Shown piece after piece: positions 1-9,297 of a stretch of DNA of 64,000 nucleotides. Each line of letters opens with the position of its first letter. Within the stretch, counting starts at the first letter, position 1. Position numbers and translations under genes: made by a program. The stretch is from Melastoma dodecandrum (taxonomy: Eukaryota; Streptophyta; Magnoliopsida; Myrtales; Melastomataceae): contig JARUPY010000292.1 of assembly GCA_029817715.1 (NCBI GenBank), positions 3,489,001 through 3,553,000 of the forward strand, written 5' to 3'. The notes below the pieces were generated by a model. That model had not been told where the DNA came from. It ran no database searches and was given only the letters and a program-made list of their open reading frames with translations.

Positions 1-1367
1 GGAACCCGCCGAGCCTCAGCAATATCGGCCTCAAGGCCTGGCGCGACCTGGCCGAGGCCGACGGCCACAGCGTGGTCGAGAGCCTCTCGACCTTCGCGCA
101 GCCCGGCGGGATCACGCTGCGGGCCGTCTACGAGGAGTTGCGCGATACTCTGCTTGCGGATCTGAAGGCCGCCTTGCCGGTCGATGCGGTGCTGCTGTTC
201 ATGCACGGCGCCATGGTGGCCGAGGGCACTGACGATTGCGAAGGCGACACCCTGGAGCGGGTCCGCGCCATCGTGGGACCGGACGCCGTGATCGGCGTCG
301 AGCTCGACCTGCACTGCCACCTGACCGAGACGATGCGGCGAAGCGCCAATGTCATCGTGATCTACAAGGAATACCCGCACACCGACATCGTCGACCGCGC
401 CCGCGATCTCTATCCCCTGGTGGTCCGGACGGTCGCAAAAGAGATCCGGCCGGTCATGGCCTATGCCGATTGCCGGATCATCAACATGTGGCGCACCAGC
501 CGCGAGCCGGTCGCGGGCTTCGTGCGCCGGATGGAAGCCCTGGAGGGGCGGGACGGCATCCTGTCGGTCTCCTTCGGGCACGGCTTCCCCTGGGGCGACG
601 TGGCCGATGTCGGCGCCAAGATGCTCGTCGTGGCCGACGGCGATGCCGGCAAGGCGCAGGCGCTCGCGGACGACCTCGCCGGCGCGGTCTGGGCGATGCG
701 CGAGGAGGCGGCGAGCCGCTGCGACACGATCGACGCCGCCATCGATGCGGCGGTGGCCTCCGACGATTCGCGCCCGATGGTACTCGCCGACTTCGCCGAC
801 AATGCCGGCGCAGGCGCGCCATCCGACAACACCGCGATCCTCGCCCGCTTGGCGGAGCGCGGCATCCAGGACGTCGCCCTCGGCCTGATCTGGGATCCCG
901 GCGCGGTCGGGATCTGCCACGAGGCCGGGCTCGGGGCGACCTTCACCCTCCGGATCGGCGGCAAGTGCGGCGTGACCTCGGGCGATCCCGTGGACCTGCG
1001 GATCACCGTGCGCGGCCTCTCGGACGATCACAGCCAGACCGGCCTCAGCGGCGGCCGGGCCCTCCTCGGCCCCGCCGCCTGGGTCGAGGCGGACGGGATC
1101 CACCTCGTGCTCACCCACAAGCGCCAGCAGGCCTTCGCGCCCGACGCTTTCACGGGCCTCGGGCTCTCCCTCGATGACAAGCGCATCGTCGTGGTGAAGT
1201 CGATGCAGCATTTCTACGCCGCCTTCGCGCCCATCGCGAGCGAGGTCCGCTACGTCGCGGCGCCGGGGGCCGTGCCGCCGGATTACGGCGCCATTCCCTA
1301 CACCAAGCGCCCCGGCCTCTACTGGCCCCGGGTCGCCGACCCGTTCGCCGAAGAGGCCGCCCGATGA
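1..1367 (+). CDS. M81 family metallopeptidase (MlrC-like), 5' end cut by window
   Basis: The reading frame is open from the first complete codon (base 3) to a TGA at 1365-1367, so the N-terminus lies outside the window. The GTG at 72 is probably internal, because sequence before it is in frame and protein-like. The protein resembles the M81/MlrC family of zinc metallopeptidases. A metal-binding stretch GVELDLHCHLT is visible near bases 290-330, followed by the domain that normally ends this family. Known members open cyclic or linear peptides and related amides; the substrate here is unknown. It overlaps the next gene by 4 bases (ATGA), so the two are probably translated together. Confidence 0.85.
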   Translation, partial: NPPSLSNIGLKAWRDLAEADGHSVVESLSTFAQPGGITLRAVYEELRDTLLADLKAALPVDAVLLFMHGAMVAEGTDDCEGDTLERVRAIVGPDAVIGVELDLHCHLTETMRRSANVIVIYKEYPHTDIVDRARDLYPLVVRTVAKEIRPVMAYADCRIINMWRTSREPVAGFVRRMEALEGRDGILSVSFGHGFPWGDVADVGAKMLVVADGDAGKAQALADDLAGAVWAMREEAASRCDTIDAAIDAAVASDDSRPMVLADFADNAGAGAPSDNTAILARLAERGIQDVALGLIWDPGAVGICHEAGLGATFTLRIGGKCGVTSGDPVDLRITVRGLSDDHSQTGLSGGRALLGPAAWVEADGIHLVLTHKRQQAFAPDAFTGLGLSLDDKRIVVVKSMQHFYAAFAPIASEVRYVAAPGAVPPDYGAIPYTKRPGLYWPRVADPFAEEAAR

Positions 1368-2506
1368 TCCCGGACCTGCACCTCGACGCGGACAAAATCC
1401 TCGCCGCCCTGCGCCCCTGGGTCGAGTGCGAGAGCCCGACCTACGACGCGGCGGCGGTCAACCGGATGATGGCGGTGGCGGCCCGCGACCTCGCCCTCCT
1501 GGGCGCGCAGGTCGAGACCATCCCCGGGCGGATGGGCCTGAGCGATTGCGTTCGGGCGCGCTTCGCGCATCCGCGCCGGGATGTGCCCGGGATTCTCGTC
1601 CTCGGCCATCTCGACACCGTCCACCCGGTGGGCACCCTTTCGAGCCTGCCGTGGCGGATCGAGGGCGAGCGCGCCTACGGCCCCGGCATCCTCGACATGA
1701 AGGGCGGCAACGTCATCGCGCTGGCGGCGATCCGTGCGCTCGCGGCAGCCGGGATCGAGACGCCGCTGCCGGTCACCGTGCTGTTCACCGGCGACGAGGA
1801 GGTCGGCAGTCCCTCGACCCGGGACCTGATCGAGGCCGAGGCCGCCCGCCACGCCTTCGTGCTGGTGCCGGAACCCGGCCAGTCGGAGAACGGCGTGGTC
1901 ACCGGCCGCTACGCCATCGCACGCTTCGATCTGGAGGCCACGGGCCGCCCGAGCCATGCCGGGTCCACGCCCCACGAGGGCCGCTCGGCGATCCGCGCGA
2001 TGGCGCGGATGATCCTGACGATCGACGCGATGTCGGATGCCGACTGCACCTTCTCCACCGGCATCGTCTCGGGCGGGCAATGGGTGAACTGCGTCCCGAC
2101 GCTCTGCCGCGGGCAGGCGCTCAGCATGGCCAAGCGCCAGGCCGACCTCGACCGCGGCGTCGCGCGGATGCTGGCCCTGTCGGGCGAGGAGGACGGCGTC
2201 CGCTTCAGCGTGACCCGGGGCGTGACCCGGCCGGTCTGGGAGCCCGATGCGGGCTGCATGGCCCTCTACGAGCGGGCGCGAAACCTGTCCGAGGCGCTCG
2301 GCCGTCCCCTGCCCCATCGCAGCGCCGGCGGCGGGTCCGACGGCAACTTCACGGGCGCCAACGGCATCCCGACCCTCGACGGGCTCGGCCCCCTCGGGCA
2401 GGGCTATCACACGCTGGAGGAGCACGTGCTGATCGAGACGCTGCCGCAGCGGGCCCGGCTGTTCGCGGCGCTGCTGGCGAACCTGGGTGCGGCGGAGCAG
2501 AGCTGA
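1364..2506 (+). CDS. M20 family metallopeptidase (ArgE/DapE/CPG2 type)
   Basis: A 380-residue protein with the M20 zinc-peptidase landmarks in order: LGHLDTVHPVG (metal-binding His and Asp), DMKGGN (bridging Asp) and GDEEVGS (catalytic Glu followed by a metal Glu). A dimerisation domain lies in the middle, and a late GGGSDGN segment matches the family's C-terminal metal site region. The family hydrolyses amide bonds of N-acyl amino acids or glutamate conjugates, and the exact substrate cannot be read from the sequence. The ATG overlaps the stop of the M81 gene by 4 bases. Together with the amidase on the opposite strand, it suggests a small peptide or amide catabolism locus. Confidence 0.9.
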   Translation: MIPDLHLDADKILAALRPWVECESPTYDAAAVNRMMAVAARDLALLGAQVETIPGRMGLSDCVRARFAHPRRDVPGILVLGHLDTVHPVGTLSSLPWRIEGERAYGPGILDMKGGNVIALAAIRALAAAGIETPLPVTVLFTGDEEVGSPSTRDLIEAEAARHAFVLVPEPGQSENGVVTGRYAIARFDLEATGRPSHAGSTPHEGRSAIRAMARMILTIDAMSDADCTFSTGIVSGGQWVNCVPTLCRGQALSMAKRQADLDRGVARMLALSGEEDGVRFSVTRGVTRPVWEPDAGCMALYERARNLSEALGRPLPHRSAGGGSDGNFTGANGIPTLDGLGPLGQGYHTLEEHVLIETLPQRARLFAALLANLGAAEQS

Positions 2507-2528
2507 GCCTGCCGCCGCAACGCCGCCG

Positions 2529-3920
2529 TCAGGCTGGATCGACCGGCATCTCCGGCACCCCGGCGGCCTCGATGTCCGCGCCGGCCGCGAGGCACAGGTC
2601 CTCCCGGTAGCGGGCCGCCACGAGCTGCACGCCCACGGGTGTGCGCCCGACGAGGCCCGTGGTTACCGTAAGCCCTGGGATCCCGAGCGGCGCCAGCCCG
2701 ACCTGGAGCAGGTTGGCCTCGAAGGCCCGGGCCACGCCGGCCTCCGTCCGGTCGAGACCGTCCGGGAACGGCAGCTCGGCGGAGACCGGCACGAGCAGCA
2801 CCGGGTTTTCGGCCAGGAACAGCGACCACTCCCGGGCGAGCGTGAGGCGACGCGTCAGCGCCCGGGCGATAGCGTCCGGCGCCATCGCCTCGGCGCGCCC
2901 GCGGAAACTCTCGAGCAGGCCGATCGCCGCCGGGTCGCCCTCGCGCTCCGCCGCCGCGCGGACGGCCGCGTAGCCCTCACCCAGCCAGAGCTGGAGCTGC
3001 AACTCGCTCGCCTCCCGGATCGGAGGTGTGTCGGCGATCTCCGTCACCGTCCAGCCGGCCTCCGAAAGCCGGCGGGCGGCGTCCCGCAGGGCGGCCTCCA
3101 CCTCGGGGGCCACCGCGAGGCCGCCCGGCCGCACGCAGAGCGCGGCCCGCCGCGGGCGCTCGGGGCCGGCCAGCGGCGCCGGCACCCACCAGGGGTCGCG
3201 CGGATCGTGTGCCGCCATGGCCTCCAGGCCGAGGCGCACATCCGCGATGCTGCGGGCGAGCGGCCCCGATACGGCCATGAGCTGCGGCCCGATCCCGCGC
3301 TCCGGCGAGGACGGGTTCCAGGCCGGGATGCGGCCGAGGCTCGGGCGCAATCCGTGCACGCCGCAGGCATAGGCCGGATAGCGCACCGAGCCGGCGATGT
3401 CGGTGCCGTGGGCGATCGCCCCGATCCCGGCCGCCACCGCGGAGCCGGCCCCGCCCGATGAGCCGCCCGGCGTCAGGGCCGGATCGCGGGGATTCTTCGT
3501 ATCGCCGTGGATCTGGTTGGTGGTGAACCAGCGCAGCGAGAAGGCGGGCGTGTTGGTCCGCCCGAGCAGCACCGCGCCGGCCCGGCGCAGGTTGGCGACC
3601 ACGGGATTGTCGTCCTGCGCCACGAGATCGCGCTGAAGCTGCAGCCCGTTCGTCGTCGCGAAGCCGCGCTGATCGGCATTCACCTTCACGGTCACCGGCA
3701 CGCCCGCCAGCGGCCCGAGGGCCTCGCCGCGGCTTCGGGCCGTATCGACCGCCTCCGCCTGCGCCAGCACCTCCTCCGGGCGATGCTCGACCACGGCGTT
3801 GATCCGGCCGTTGACGGCGTCGAGCCGCGCCAGGGCGGCATGGGCGACCTCCCGGGCCGAGACTTGGCCTGTCCGAATCAGGCCCGCGAGGTCGGTCGCC
3901 GTCAGACGCCAGAGCTGCAT
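2529..3920 (-). CDS. Amidase signature family protein
   Basis: A 463-residue amidase signature enzyme. The ATG at 3920 was chosen over the longer frame because an AGGA stands about 8 bases upstream and the family-like N-terminus MQLWRLTATDLAGLI starts there. The catalytic Ser-cisSer-Lys triad is visible: Lys in PVTVKVNADQ, and the serines in the Gly/Ser-rich GGSSGGAGSAVAAG loop. These enzymes hydrolyse carboxamides to acid and ammonia; the substrate is not evident. It is convergent with the M20 gene, with a gap of 22 bases, and may act on products of those peptidases (inference). Confidence 0.9.
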   Translation of the reverse strand: MQLWRLTATDLAGLIRTGQVSAREVAHAALARLDAVNGRINAVVEHRPEEVLAQAEAVDTARSRGEALGPLAGVPVTVKVNADQRGFATTNGLQLQRDLVAQDDNPVVANLRRAGAVLLGRTNTPAFSLRWFTTNQIHGDTKNPRDPALTPGGSSGGAGSAVAAGIGAIAHGTDIAGSVRYPAYACGVHGLRPSLGRIPAWNPSSPERGIGPQLMAVSGPLARSIADVRLGLEAMAAHDPRDPWWVPAPLAGPERPRRAALCVRPGGLAVAPEVEAALRDAARRLSEAGWTVTEIADTPPIREASELQLQLWLGEGYAAVRAAAEREGDPAAIGLLESFRGRAEAMAPDAIARALTRRLTLAREWSLFLAENPVLLVPVSAELPFPDGLDRTEAGVARAFEANLLQVGLAPLGIPGLTVTTGLVGRTPVGVQLVAARYREDLCLAAGADIEAAGVPEMPVDPA

Positions 3921-4238
3921 GAGGTATCCTTTCGAGCGCCCGCGACGGGGCGAATCGGCCTGCCAATCGCGCCGTCCGGGCGGTTCCCGGCCGAGCAATC
4001 CATCTTATTCAAAATGCAAGCGCGGGGCCGCTTTTTTGAGCATCTACGGATCGCCAGCGCAGGCAACGGCTTGCCGCGCTGCAGCAGGAATACTTAAGCA
4101 TTATTTCATCCGCGGCTCTTGCAACGGGGGGAGGCGTGGCTAACGTCGCCGTCGTTCGCGCGTTCGACCCGCCAATCCAACAAGAAGGGACGATCTCCTC
4201 AGACGAAGGCAGGCAACCTCAAGCACAGGAGGGTTTCC

Positions 4239-4400
4239 ATGGCAGAGGTGATTCGCGTCAAGCCGACCCACGACGGAACCTACACCGTGTATCGCGGTAC
4301 GCTCGCGCTGATCTGCGGTCTCACACGACTTCAGGCCGAGCGCTACGAGGCGAGTCTCAGCCGCCAGATGCGGACAGACCTGCTCGCCGCGGGCGTCTGA
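4239..4400 (+). CDS. Small hypothetical protein, 53 aa
   Basis: The ATG at 4239 is preceded by a strong AGGAGG (4227-4232) at good spacing, which supports translation. The 53-residue product starts MAEVIRVKPTHDG and has no signal peptide or membrane segment. It is moderately basic and has one Cys. No family was recognised. It stands alone between two oppositely oriented genes, after about 320 bases with no other convincing gene. The in-frame ATG-like start at 4119 would add residues of poor protein character and lacks a ribosome site. Confidence 0.65.
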   Translation: MAEVIRVKPTHDGTYTVYRGTLALICGLTRLQAERYEASLSRQMRTDLLAAGV

Positions 4401-4437
4401 CCCGCCGTCTGCCCGCTCGGCGGCACAGTCCACGCCG

Positions 4438-5385
4438 TCAGGCGAGATCGACAGGGCCGAGGTCGCACATGGCCCCGGCCGCATCGAGACCCCGTCGCCG
4501 GGCGCTGACCGTGAAGCCGGTCCCCGCCGGCGCAATCTCGTAAAGGAGATAGGAGGCGCGGCGTGACGCGGTCGCCCCGTGCCCGTCCGCCCGAGCGGAG
4601 GCCGAGGGGACGCCGACGACCGGGACGCCGCGTCCGTCCGGCCCGGGTATGGCGGCGGAGCTGGTGACGTGGTTGTGCCCGTGCAGGATCAGATCGGCGC
4701 CCGCGCGCCCGATCATCGCCGTGAAGGCCGCCGCGTCCGTCAGCTCGCGCCCCGGCGCGGCACCCCCCGGCTGGGGCGGGTGATGGATCATCACGACCCG
4801 GAACGGCCGTCCGGGCTCGGTGGCGAGGGCGCGGAGCAGGGTTTCGGCGGCGGCGAGTTGCGGCGGGCCGAGCCGTCCGGTCGCCACGAAGGGCTTGGTC
4901 GGGATCGCGCTCGACAGGCCCACGAGCGCGAGCGGTCCCCGCCGCCGCAGGTAGGGGAAGCGGCCCACCGATCCCGAATCGTCGCCGGTATAGGCGCCGC
5001 AGGCGTCGAGCAGCCCCTCCAGGGAGCCGCGGACATAGGCGTCGTGGTTGCCCGGCACGAAGCTCACCGCCTCCGGTGAGCCCAGGGCCTCCAGGAAGGT
5101 GCGGGCCGTGGCCCATTCGCTCGGCAGGCCGATGTTGCACAGGTCGCCCGTGCAGGCGACGTGCCCGGCCCCCTGCCCTTTCAGGTCCGCGACCAGGGCC
5201 TCCAGCACCGTCATGTCGTGGCTGCGCGACCGGCCGCGCCGCCAATTGGCGTAGCCGGTCGCCCGCTTGCCGATGAGCTGATGCAGGCGCACCCGGCCGA
5301 GGGGGCCGACATGCGGGTCGCTGAGATGGGCGAGGCGGAAGGTCAACGCCGGGGTCACGCTCGAGACGGCCAGGACTGCCCGCAC
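4438..5385 (-). CDS. Metallophosphoesterase family protein
   Basis: A protein of about 315 residues with the calcineurin-like phosphoesterase motifs: FRLAHLSDPHVG near the N-terminus (D-x-H), GDLCNIG (G-D motif), PGNHDAY (G-N-H-D/E), MIHHP and LHGHNH in the C-terminal half. These residues bind the dinuclear metal centre. Members are hydrolases of phosphomono- or diesters, and the substrate is unknown. The start is uncertain: GTG at 5385 and GTG at 5358 are both possible, and neither has a clear Shine-Dalgarno sequence. It follows the VIT-type transporter gene by 25 bases on the same strand, so the two may be cotranscribed. Confidence 0.88.
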   Translation of the reverse strand: MRAVLAVSSVTPALTFRLAHLSDPHVGPLGRVRLHQLIGKRATGYANWRRGRSRSHDMTVLEALVADLKGQGAGHVACTGDLCNIGLPSEWATARTFLEALGSPEAVSFVPGNHDAYVRGSLEGLLDACGAYTGDDSGSVGRFPYLRRRGPLALVGLSSAIPTKPFVATGRLGPPQLAAAETLLRALATEPGRPFRVVMIHHPPQPGGAAPGRELTDAAAFTAMIGRAGADLILHGHNHVTSSAAIPGPDGRGVPVVGVPSASARADGHGATASRRASYLLYEIAPAGTGFTVSARRRGLDAAGAMCDLGPVDLA

Positions 5386-5410
5386 CGCATCGCGGGCGCC
5401 GAGCCCGCCG

Positions 5411-5947
5411 TCAAGCGCTTCCGATCAGCATCCCCACGCCCAGCACCAGGGCGCCCCCGAGCATCACCTGCAGGGCTGCCCGCCAGAACGGCGTCGCCAT
5501 GAAGCGCGTGCGGACGGCCGCGATGACCGCGAGTTCGATCACCACCACCAGCACGGCGAGGCTCGTGGCGAGCCAGAAGGGATTCGGCCAGCCCGCGGGC
5601 AGCGTGTCGGGGATCGCGTAGGGCAGCGTGTGGCCGAGGCCGCCCAGCGCGGTCATCACGCCGCAGACGAGGCCGCGGATCCACGGGTCCCCGCGTCCGG
5701 TGACGCTGCCGTCGTCCGAGAGGGCCTCGGTGAACCCCATGCTGATCCCCGCTCCGACCGAGGCCGCGAGCCCGACCAGGAAGGTCGCGCCATTGTGACC
5801 CGTGGCGAAGGCCGCCGCGAAGATCGGCGCCAGGGTCGAGACCGACCCGTCGATCAGGCCGGCGAGGCCCGGCTGGACGTAGCGCAGGACGAAGGCGCGG
5901 CGGGCCTCCCAGGCCCCCTCGGCGGCGCTGCCAAGCATGGCTGCCAT
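5411..5947 (-). CDS. VIT1/CCC1-type (MbfA-like) membrane transporter, ferritin domain absent
   Basis: A 178-residue membrane protein. Its segment [20 protein letters not shown] and the later [14 protein letters not shown] match the VIT1/CCC1 transporter fold used for iron or manganese export. About four to five hydrophobic helices are visible. Rhizobial MbfA proteins carry an extra N-terminal ferritin-like domain of about 150 residues, which is missing here. The ATG at 5947 was chosen because GAGGAG stands 7 bases upstream; a TTG at 5962 would extend it slightly. The upstream inverted repeat (5964-5981) is a possible iron-regulator site. Confidence 0.78.
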   Translation of the reverse strand: MAAMLGSAAEGAWEARRAFVLRYVQPGLAGLIDGSVSTLAPIFAAAFATGHNGATFLVGLAASVGAGISMGFTEALSDDGSVTGRGDPWIRGLVCGVMTALGGLGHTLPYAIPDTLPAGWPNPFWLATSLAVLVVVIELAVIAAVRTRFMATPFWRAALQVMLGGALVLGVGMLIGSA

Positions 5948-5963
5948 CAGCAAACTCCTCAAT

Positions 5964-5981
5964 TAGATCGATTCCAATCTA
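5964..5981 (-). promoter_or_regulatory. Possible operator upstream of the VIT-type transporter
   Basis: An AT-rich patch directly upstream of the transporter gene contains TAGAT and ATCTA arms separated by 8 bases. A related TCTGGAATAAATCTAAA stretch follows at about 5985-6001. The arms resemble the TTTAGA/TCTAAA logic of rhizobial iron-control elements bound by Irr. This is inference only, since the match to any consensus is partial. Confidence 0.25.
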
Positions 5982-6197
5982 CAGTCTGGAATAAATCTAA
6001 ACAAGGGAGGTCGCCCAGTTTTCGCCGCGCGGTGGGCGCATCCGCAGCGTCGGATCGATCGTCGGCCCGACGACCCTGAACGCCTGGTTGTGGGCGAGGC
6101 CGATTGTCTCGTCTCATGTGCGGGGGCTAGATCATGCAGGGTCGATCTCGATCCGGACTCGGTCGGGCGGTGGCGGTCCGATCCCCCCAGGCGTGAC

Positions 6198-6983
6198 ATG
6201 AGTTTCGGCAAGCGTTTCCTTCGTCAGCCTGCCGTGCAGCGCCGTCTGGGCCGCCTCGCGGCGGCCTATCTGCGGCTGGTGCGGGCGACGAACCGCTTCG
6301 AAGTCCACGCGGCCGGGGCGAGCCCGGGCGGTGTCGATGCCTGGATGGATGCGCGGCTGCCGCTCATCGCCGGCATGTGGCACGGGCAGCACATCCTGAT
6401 GCCGCTGATGCGCCGGCCGCAGGACAGGGTGGCCACGATCATCTCGCGGAACGTCGACGGCAACATCAACACCATCGCGCTGGAGCGCCTCGGCACGCGG
6501 GTGATCCGGGCCTCCGGCGCCCGCGGCCGGAGCCGGGCCACCGATGTCCGCGCCAAGGGCGGGGCCGAGGGTCTGCGGGCCATGCTGCGGGCGCTGAAGG
6601 ACGGCGAGTCGGTGGCCTTCAGCGCGGACGTGCCGAAGGTCTCGCGCCGGTGCGATGCCGGGATCCTGACCCTGGCGCGCCTCTCCGGCCGACCCATCGT
6701 GCCGGCGGCCGTGGTGACGAGCCGGCACCTGCGCTTCAAGTCCTGGGACCGCGCCTGCCTCGGCCTGCCGTTCGGGCGGGGGGCGATCGTGCTGGGCGAT
6801 CCGATCTACGTCCCGCGCGACAGCGCAGGCGAGGCCTTCGAGACGCTCCGGCGCTTCGTCGAGGCCGAGATGAACCGGGTCCATGCCCGCGCCTACGCCC
6901 TGGTCGGGCGCGCCGACCGGGCGGCGCTCTACCGTGACGCGCCGCCGGTCGACGCCGCCGCACCGGTGGGAGACGCCGCGTGA
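6198..6983 (+). CDS. DUF374 lysophospholipid-acyltransferase-like protein
   Basis: A 261-residue protein of the DUF374 group within the acyltransferase superfamily. Visible features are a basic N-terminus, the PLIAGMWHGQHILMPLM segment that carries the catalytic-type His, and an FSADVPKVSRR region followed by RLSGRPIVPAA. The gene overlaps waaA by 4 bases and is followed by lpxK. This conserved alphaproteobacterial order points to outer-membrane lipid A/Kdo assembly at the inner membrane. The ATG at 6198 gives the family-like start MSFGKRFLR; the longer frame from 6090 has no such character. The acyl donor and acceptor are not known. Confidence 0.85.
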   Translation: MSFGKRFLRQPAVQRRLGRLAAAYLRLVRATNRFEVHAAGASPGGVDAWMDARLPLIAGMWHGQHILMPLMRRPQDRVATIISRNVDGNINTIALERLGTRVIRASGARGRSRATDVRAKGGAEGLRAMLRALKDGESVAFSADVPKVSRRCDAGILTLARLSGRPIVPAAVVTSRHLRFKSWDRACLGLPFGRGAIVLGDPIYVPRDSAGEAFETLRRFVEAEMNRVHARAYALVGRADRAALYRDAPPVDAAAPVGDAA

Positions 6984-8311
6984 GGCGGCCCTCCCTGACT
7001 CTGCCGCTGCAGGCCTACCGGGCCGGCCTGTGGGTCGGCGAGCCGGCCCTGTCTGGGCTCCTGGCGTGGCGGGCGCAGCGCGGCAAGGAGGACCCGCTGC
7101 GCCTGCCCGAGCGGCGCGGCCTGCCCGGCCGGGCTCGCCCCGTCGGGCCGCTGGCCTGGATGCACGGCGCCAGCGTCGGCGAGGCGCTGTCGCTGATCGG
7201 CCTCGTGGAGGGCATGATCGCCCGCGGCTTCTCCGTGCTGGTGACCACCGGCACCCGCGCGGCCGCAGACCTGATCGGCGCCCGCCTGCCGGTCGGCGCG
7301 GTGCACCAGTACATGCCCCTCGATGCCCCCCGCTGGATGGCGCGGTTCCTCGACCATTGGCAGCCCAACCTGGCGGTGATCGCCGAATCCGAGATCTGGC
7401 CCAACATGATCCTGGCGCTCGACGCGCGCGAGATTCCCCTCATCCTGGTCAATGGTCGCATGTCGGAGCGCTCGTTCCGCGGCTGGGAGCGCTGCCCGCG
7501 GACCGCCAAGGCGCTGCTGTCGCGGATCGCCATCTGTCTCAGCCAGACGCAGGAGGACGGCGCGCGTTTCGCCAAGCTCGGCGCGCCGCGGGTCAGCGTG
7601 TCCGGCAATCTGAAATTCGATGCCCCGGTACCCCCGGCCGATCCGCAGCAACTCGCCTATCTGGGCACCATGGTGGCCGGCCGGCCGATCTGGATCGCGG
7701 CCAGCACGCATCCGGGCGAAGAGGCGATCGTCGCCTACGCGCATGCCGTGCTGAAGGCCCGCTTCCCGCAACTCCTGACGATCATCGCCCCGCGGCACCC
7801 GGCCCGGGGCGCAGAGGTGGTCGAGTGCGCGGCGGCTCTGGGCCTGCGCAGCGCCCGGCGCTCGACCGGCGGACGGCCCCATCCCTCCGTGGAGATCTAC
7901 GTCGCCGACACGATCGGCGAGCTGGGTCTGTTCTACCGCCTCTCTGCCCTGGGGTTCCTCGGCGGCTCCCTGGTCCCCCGGGGCGGCCAGAACCCGATCG
8001 AGCCGGTGCGCCTCGATACGGCGGTGCTGCACGGCTCGCACACGGAGAATTTCAGCCCGATCTATCAAGCCCTCGACCGGGCCGGCGGGACGCTCGCGGT
8101 GCGCGACGGCGTGGAGCTGGCTTCCCTCGCCGGCGAACTCCTGCGGGACCCCGCGCGCCTCGCCGGCATGGCGCAGGCCGGGCAGAGCGCCCTGCAGCCT
8201 TTCGAGGGGGCGGTCGCCCGTACGCTCGCGGTGCTCGACCCGTTCGTCGCGCAGATGAAGCTGCAGCGCCTCGACCGGGGCAGCCGCCTGCGCCCGCTCG
8301 CGCGGGCCTGA
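6980..8311 (+). CDS. waaA: 3-deoxy-D-manno-octulosonic acid (Kdo) transferase
   Basis: A 443-residue glycosyltransferase that adds Kdo from CMP-Kdo to the lipid A precursor at the cytoplasmic face of the inner membrane. An N-terminal hydrophobic anchor is followed by HGASVGEALS with the catalytic Glu at about residue 68. Later come IAESEIWPNM and the C-terminal nucleotide-sugar region with LGGSLVPRGGQNPIEP. Length and motifs fit WaaA/KdtA. The GTG start overlaps the DUF374 gene by 4 bases, and the TGA overlaps the lpxK ATG by one base, so the three genes are probably one translationally coupled operon. Confidence 0.95.
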   Translation: MRRPSLTLPLQAYRAGLWVGEPALSGLLAWRAQRGKEDPLRLPERRGLPGRARPVGPLAWMHGASVGEALSLIGLVEGMIARGFSVLVTTGTRAAADLIGARLPVGAVHQYMPLDAPRWMARFLDHWQPNLAVIAESEIWPNMILALDAREIPLILVNGRMSERSFRGWERCPRTAKALLSRIAICLSQTQEDGARFAKLGAPRVSVSGNLKFDAPVPPADPQQLAYLGTMVAGRPIWIAASTHPGEEAIVAYAHAVLKARFPQLLTIIAPRHPARGAEVVECAAALGLRSARRSTGGRPHPSVEIYVADTIGELGLFYRLSALGFLGGSLVPRGGQNPIEPVRLDTAVLHGSHTENFSPIYQALDRAGGTLAVRDGVELASLAGELLRDPARLAGMAQAGQSALQPFEGAVARTLAVLDPFVAQMKLQRLDRGSRLRPLARA

Positions 8312-9294
8312 TGCGGCCGCCGGGCTTCTGGACATCAGGACCGGACCACCCGTTGGCGCGCCTCCTCGCGCCCGCCGGGGCGGCCTACGGGGCGCTCGTG
8401 GCCCGGCGGATGGACCGGGCGGGCGTGCGGGCGGGCTGTCCGGTCCTGTGCCTGGGGAATTTCACCCTCGGCGGCGCGGGCAAGACCCCCGCGGCGCTGG
8501 CGGTCGCGGCACTCCTCGCGGAGCTCGGCCGTGCGCCGGCCTTCCTGTCCCGGGGCTATGGCGGACGGATGTCCGGTCCGGTGCGGGTCGATCCGGTGCG
8601 CCACGGCGCCGCAGAGGTCGGCGACGAGCCGCTGCTGCTCGCCCGCCGGGCGCCCACGATCGTGTCGCGCGATCGGCCGGCGGGGGCTGCCCTGTGCCGG
8701 CGCATCGGCGCCGACGCCATCGTGATGGATGACGGGCTGCAGAACCCCACCCTCGCCAAGGACCTCAGCCTCGCCGTGATCGACGGCCCGGCGGGTCTCG
8801 GCAACGGCCTGTCCTTTCCGGCCGGACCGCTGCGCGCGCCGCTGGCGCGGCAATGGCCGCACGTCTCCGGGCTGATCGTGATCGGCGAGGGGGCGGCGGG
8901 CGATGCCCTCGCCCGGGAGGCGGAGCGCCGCAGCCTGCCGGTCCATCGCGCCCGCGTGGTCCGGGACGGCGACGATCTGGCGGGGCGCCGCTGCCTCGCC
9001 TTCGCGGGAATCGGACGCCCTGACAAATTCTTTACGACCCTGGCGGAGGCCGGGGCGGAGATCGCCGGGCGGCGCGCCTTCCCGGATCATCACCCCTACC
9101 GGGATCGAGACCTTTCGGCCCTGGCCGCCGAGGCGCGGCGGCTCGGGGCCGACCTCGTCACCACCGAGAAGGATGCGGTGCGCCTGCCCCCCGCCCAGGC
9201 CGCGGGTGTCCGGGTGCTGCGCGTGCGCCTCGCGTTCGACGACCCGGAGGCCCTGCGCCGCCAGGTACAGCGTGCGCTCGACGCCGCGCCGTGA
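8311..9294 (+). CDS. lpxK: Tetraacyldisaccharide 4'-kinase
   Basis: A 327-residue LpxK, the inner-membrane kinase that phosphorylates the 4' position of the lipid A disaccharide. The P-loop LGGAGKTPAA is at about residues 53-62. The catalytic region VMDDGLQNPTLAKD and the C-terminal DHHPYRDRDL segment are also present. The ATG at 8311 overlaps the last base of the waaA stop (TGATG), which fixes the start. Sequence upstream in the same frame is a shadow of waaA. The gene completes a DUF374-waaA-lpxK operon and is followed on the opposite strand by a DUF2093 gene, a common neighbour of lpxK in this bacterial group. Confidence 0.95.
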   Translation: MRPPGFWTSGPDHPLARLLAPAGAAYGALVARRMDRAGVRAGCPVLCLGNFTLGGAGKTPAALAVAALLAELGRAPAFLSRGYGGRMSGPVRVDPVRHGAAEVGDEPLLLARRAPTIVSRDRPAGAALCRRIGADAIVMDDGLQNPTLAKDLSLAVIDGPAGLGNGLSFPAGPLRAPLARQWPHVSGLIVIGEGAAGDALAREAERRSLPVHRARVVRDGDDLAGRRCLAFAGIGRPDKFFTTLAEAGAEIAGRRAFPDHHPYRDRDLSALAAEARRLGADLVTTEKDAVRLPPAQAAGVRVLRVRLAFDDPEALRRQVQRALDAAP

Positions 9295-9297
9295 CGA

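Noticed and set aside
4010..4040. Terminator-like AAGCG...CGCTTTTTT near 4020
   Set aside because: The stem is only 5 bp and no + strand gene ends nearby (on the minus strand it lies upstream of the amidase), so termination is not supported.
6883..8310. Long in-frame extension upstream of lpxK
   Set aside because: The extension is the waaA region read in another frame and is Arg/Pro/Gly-rich; the TGATG junction at 8309-8313 fixes the lpxK start.
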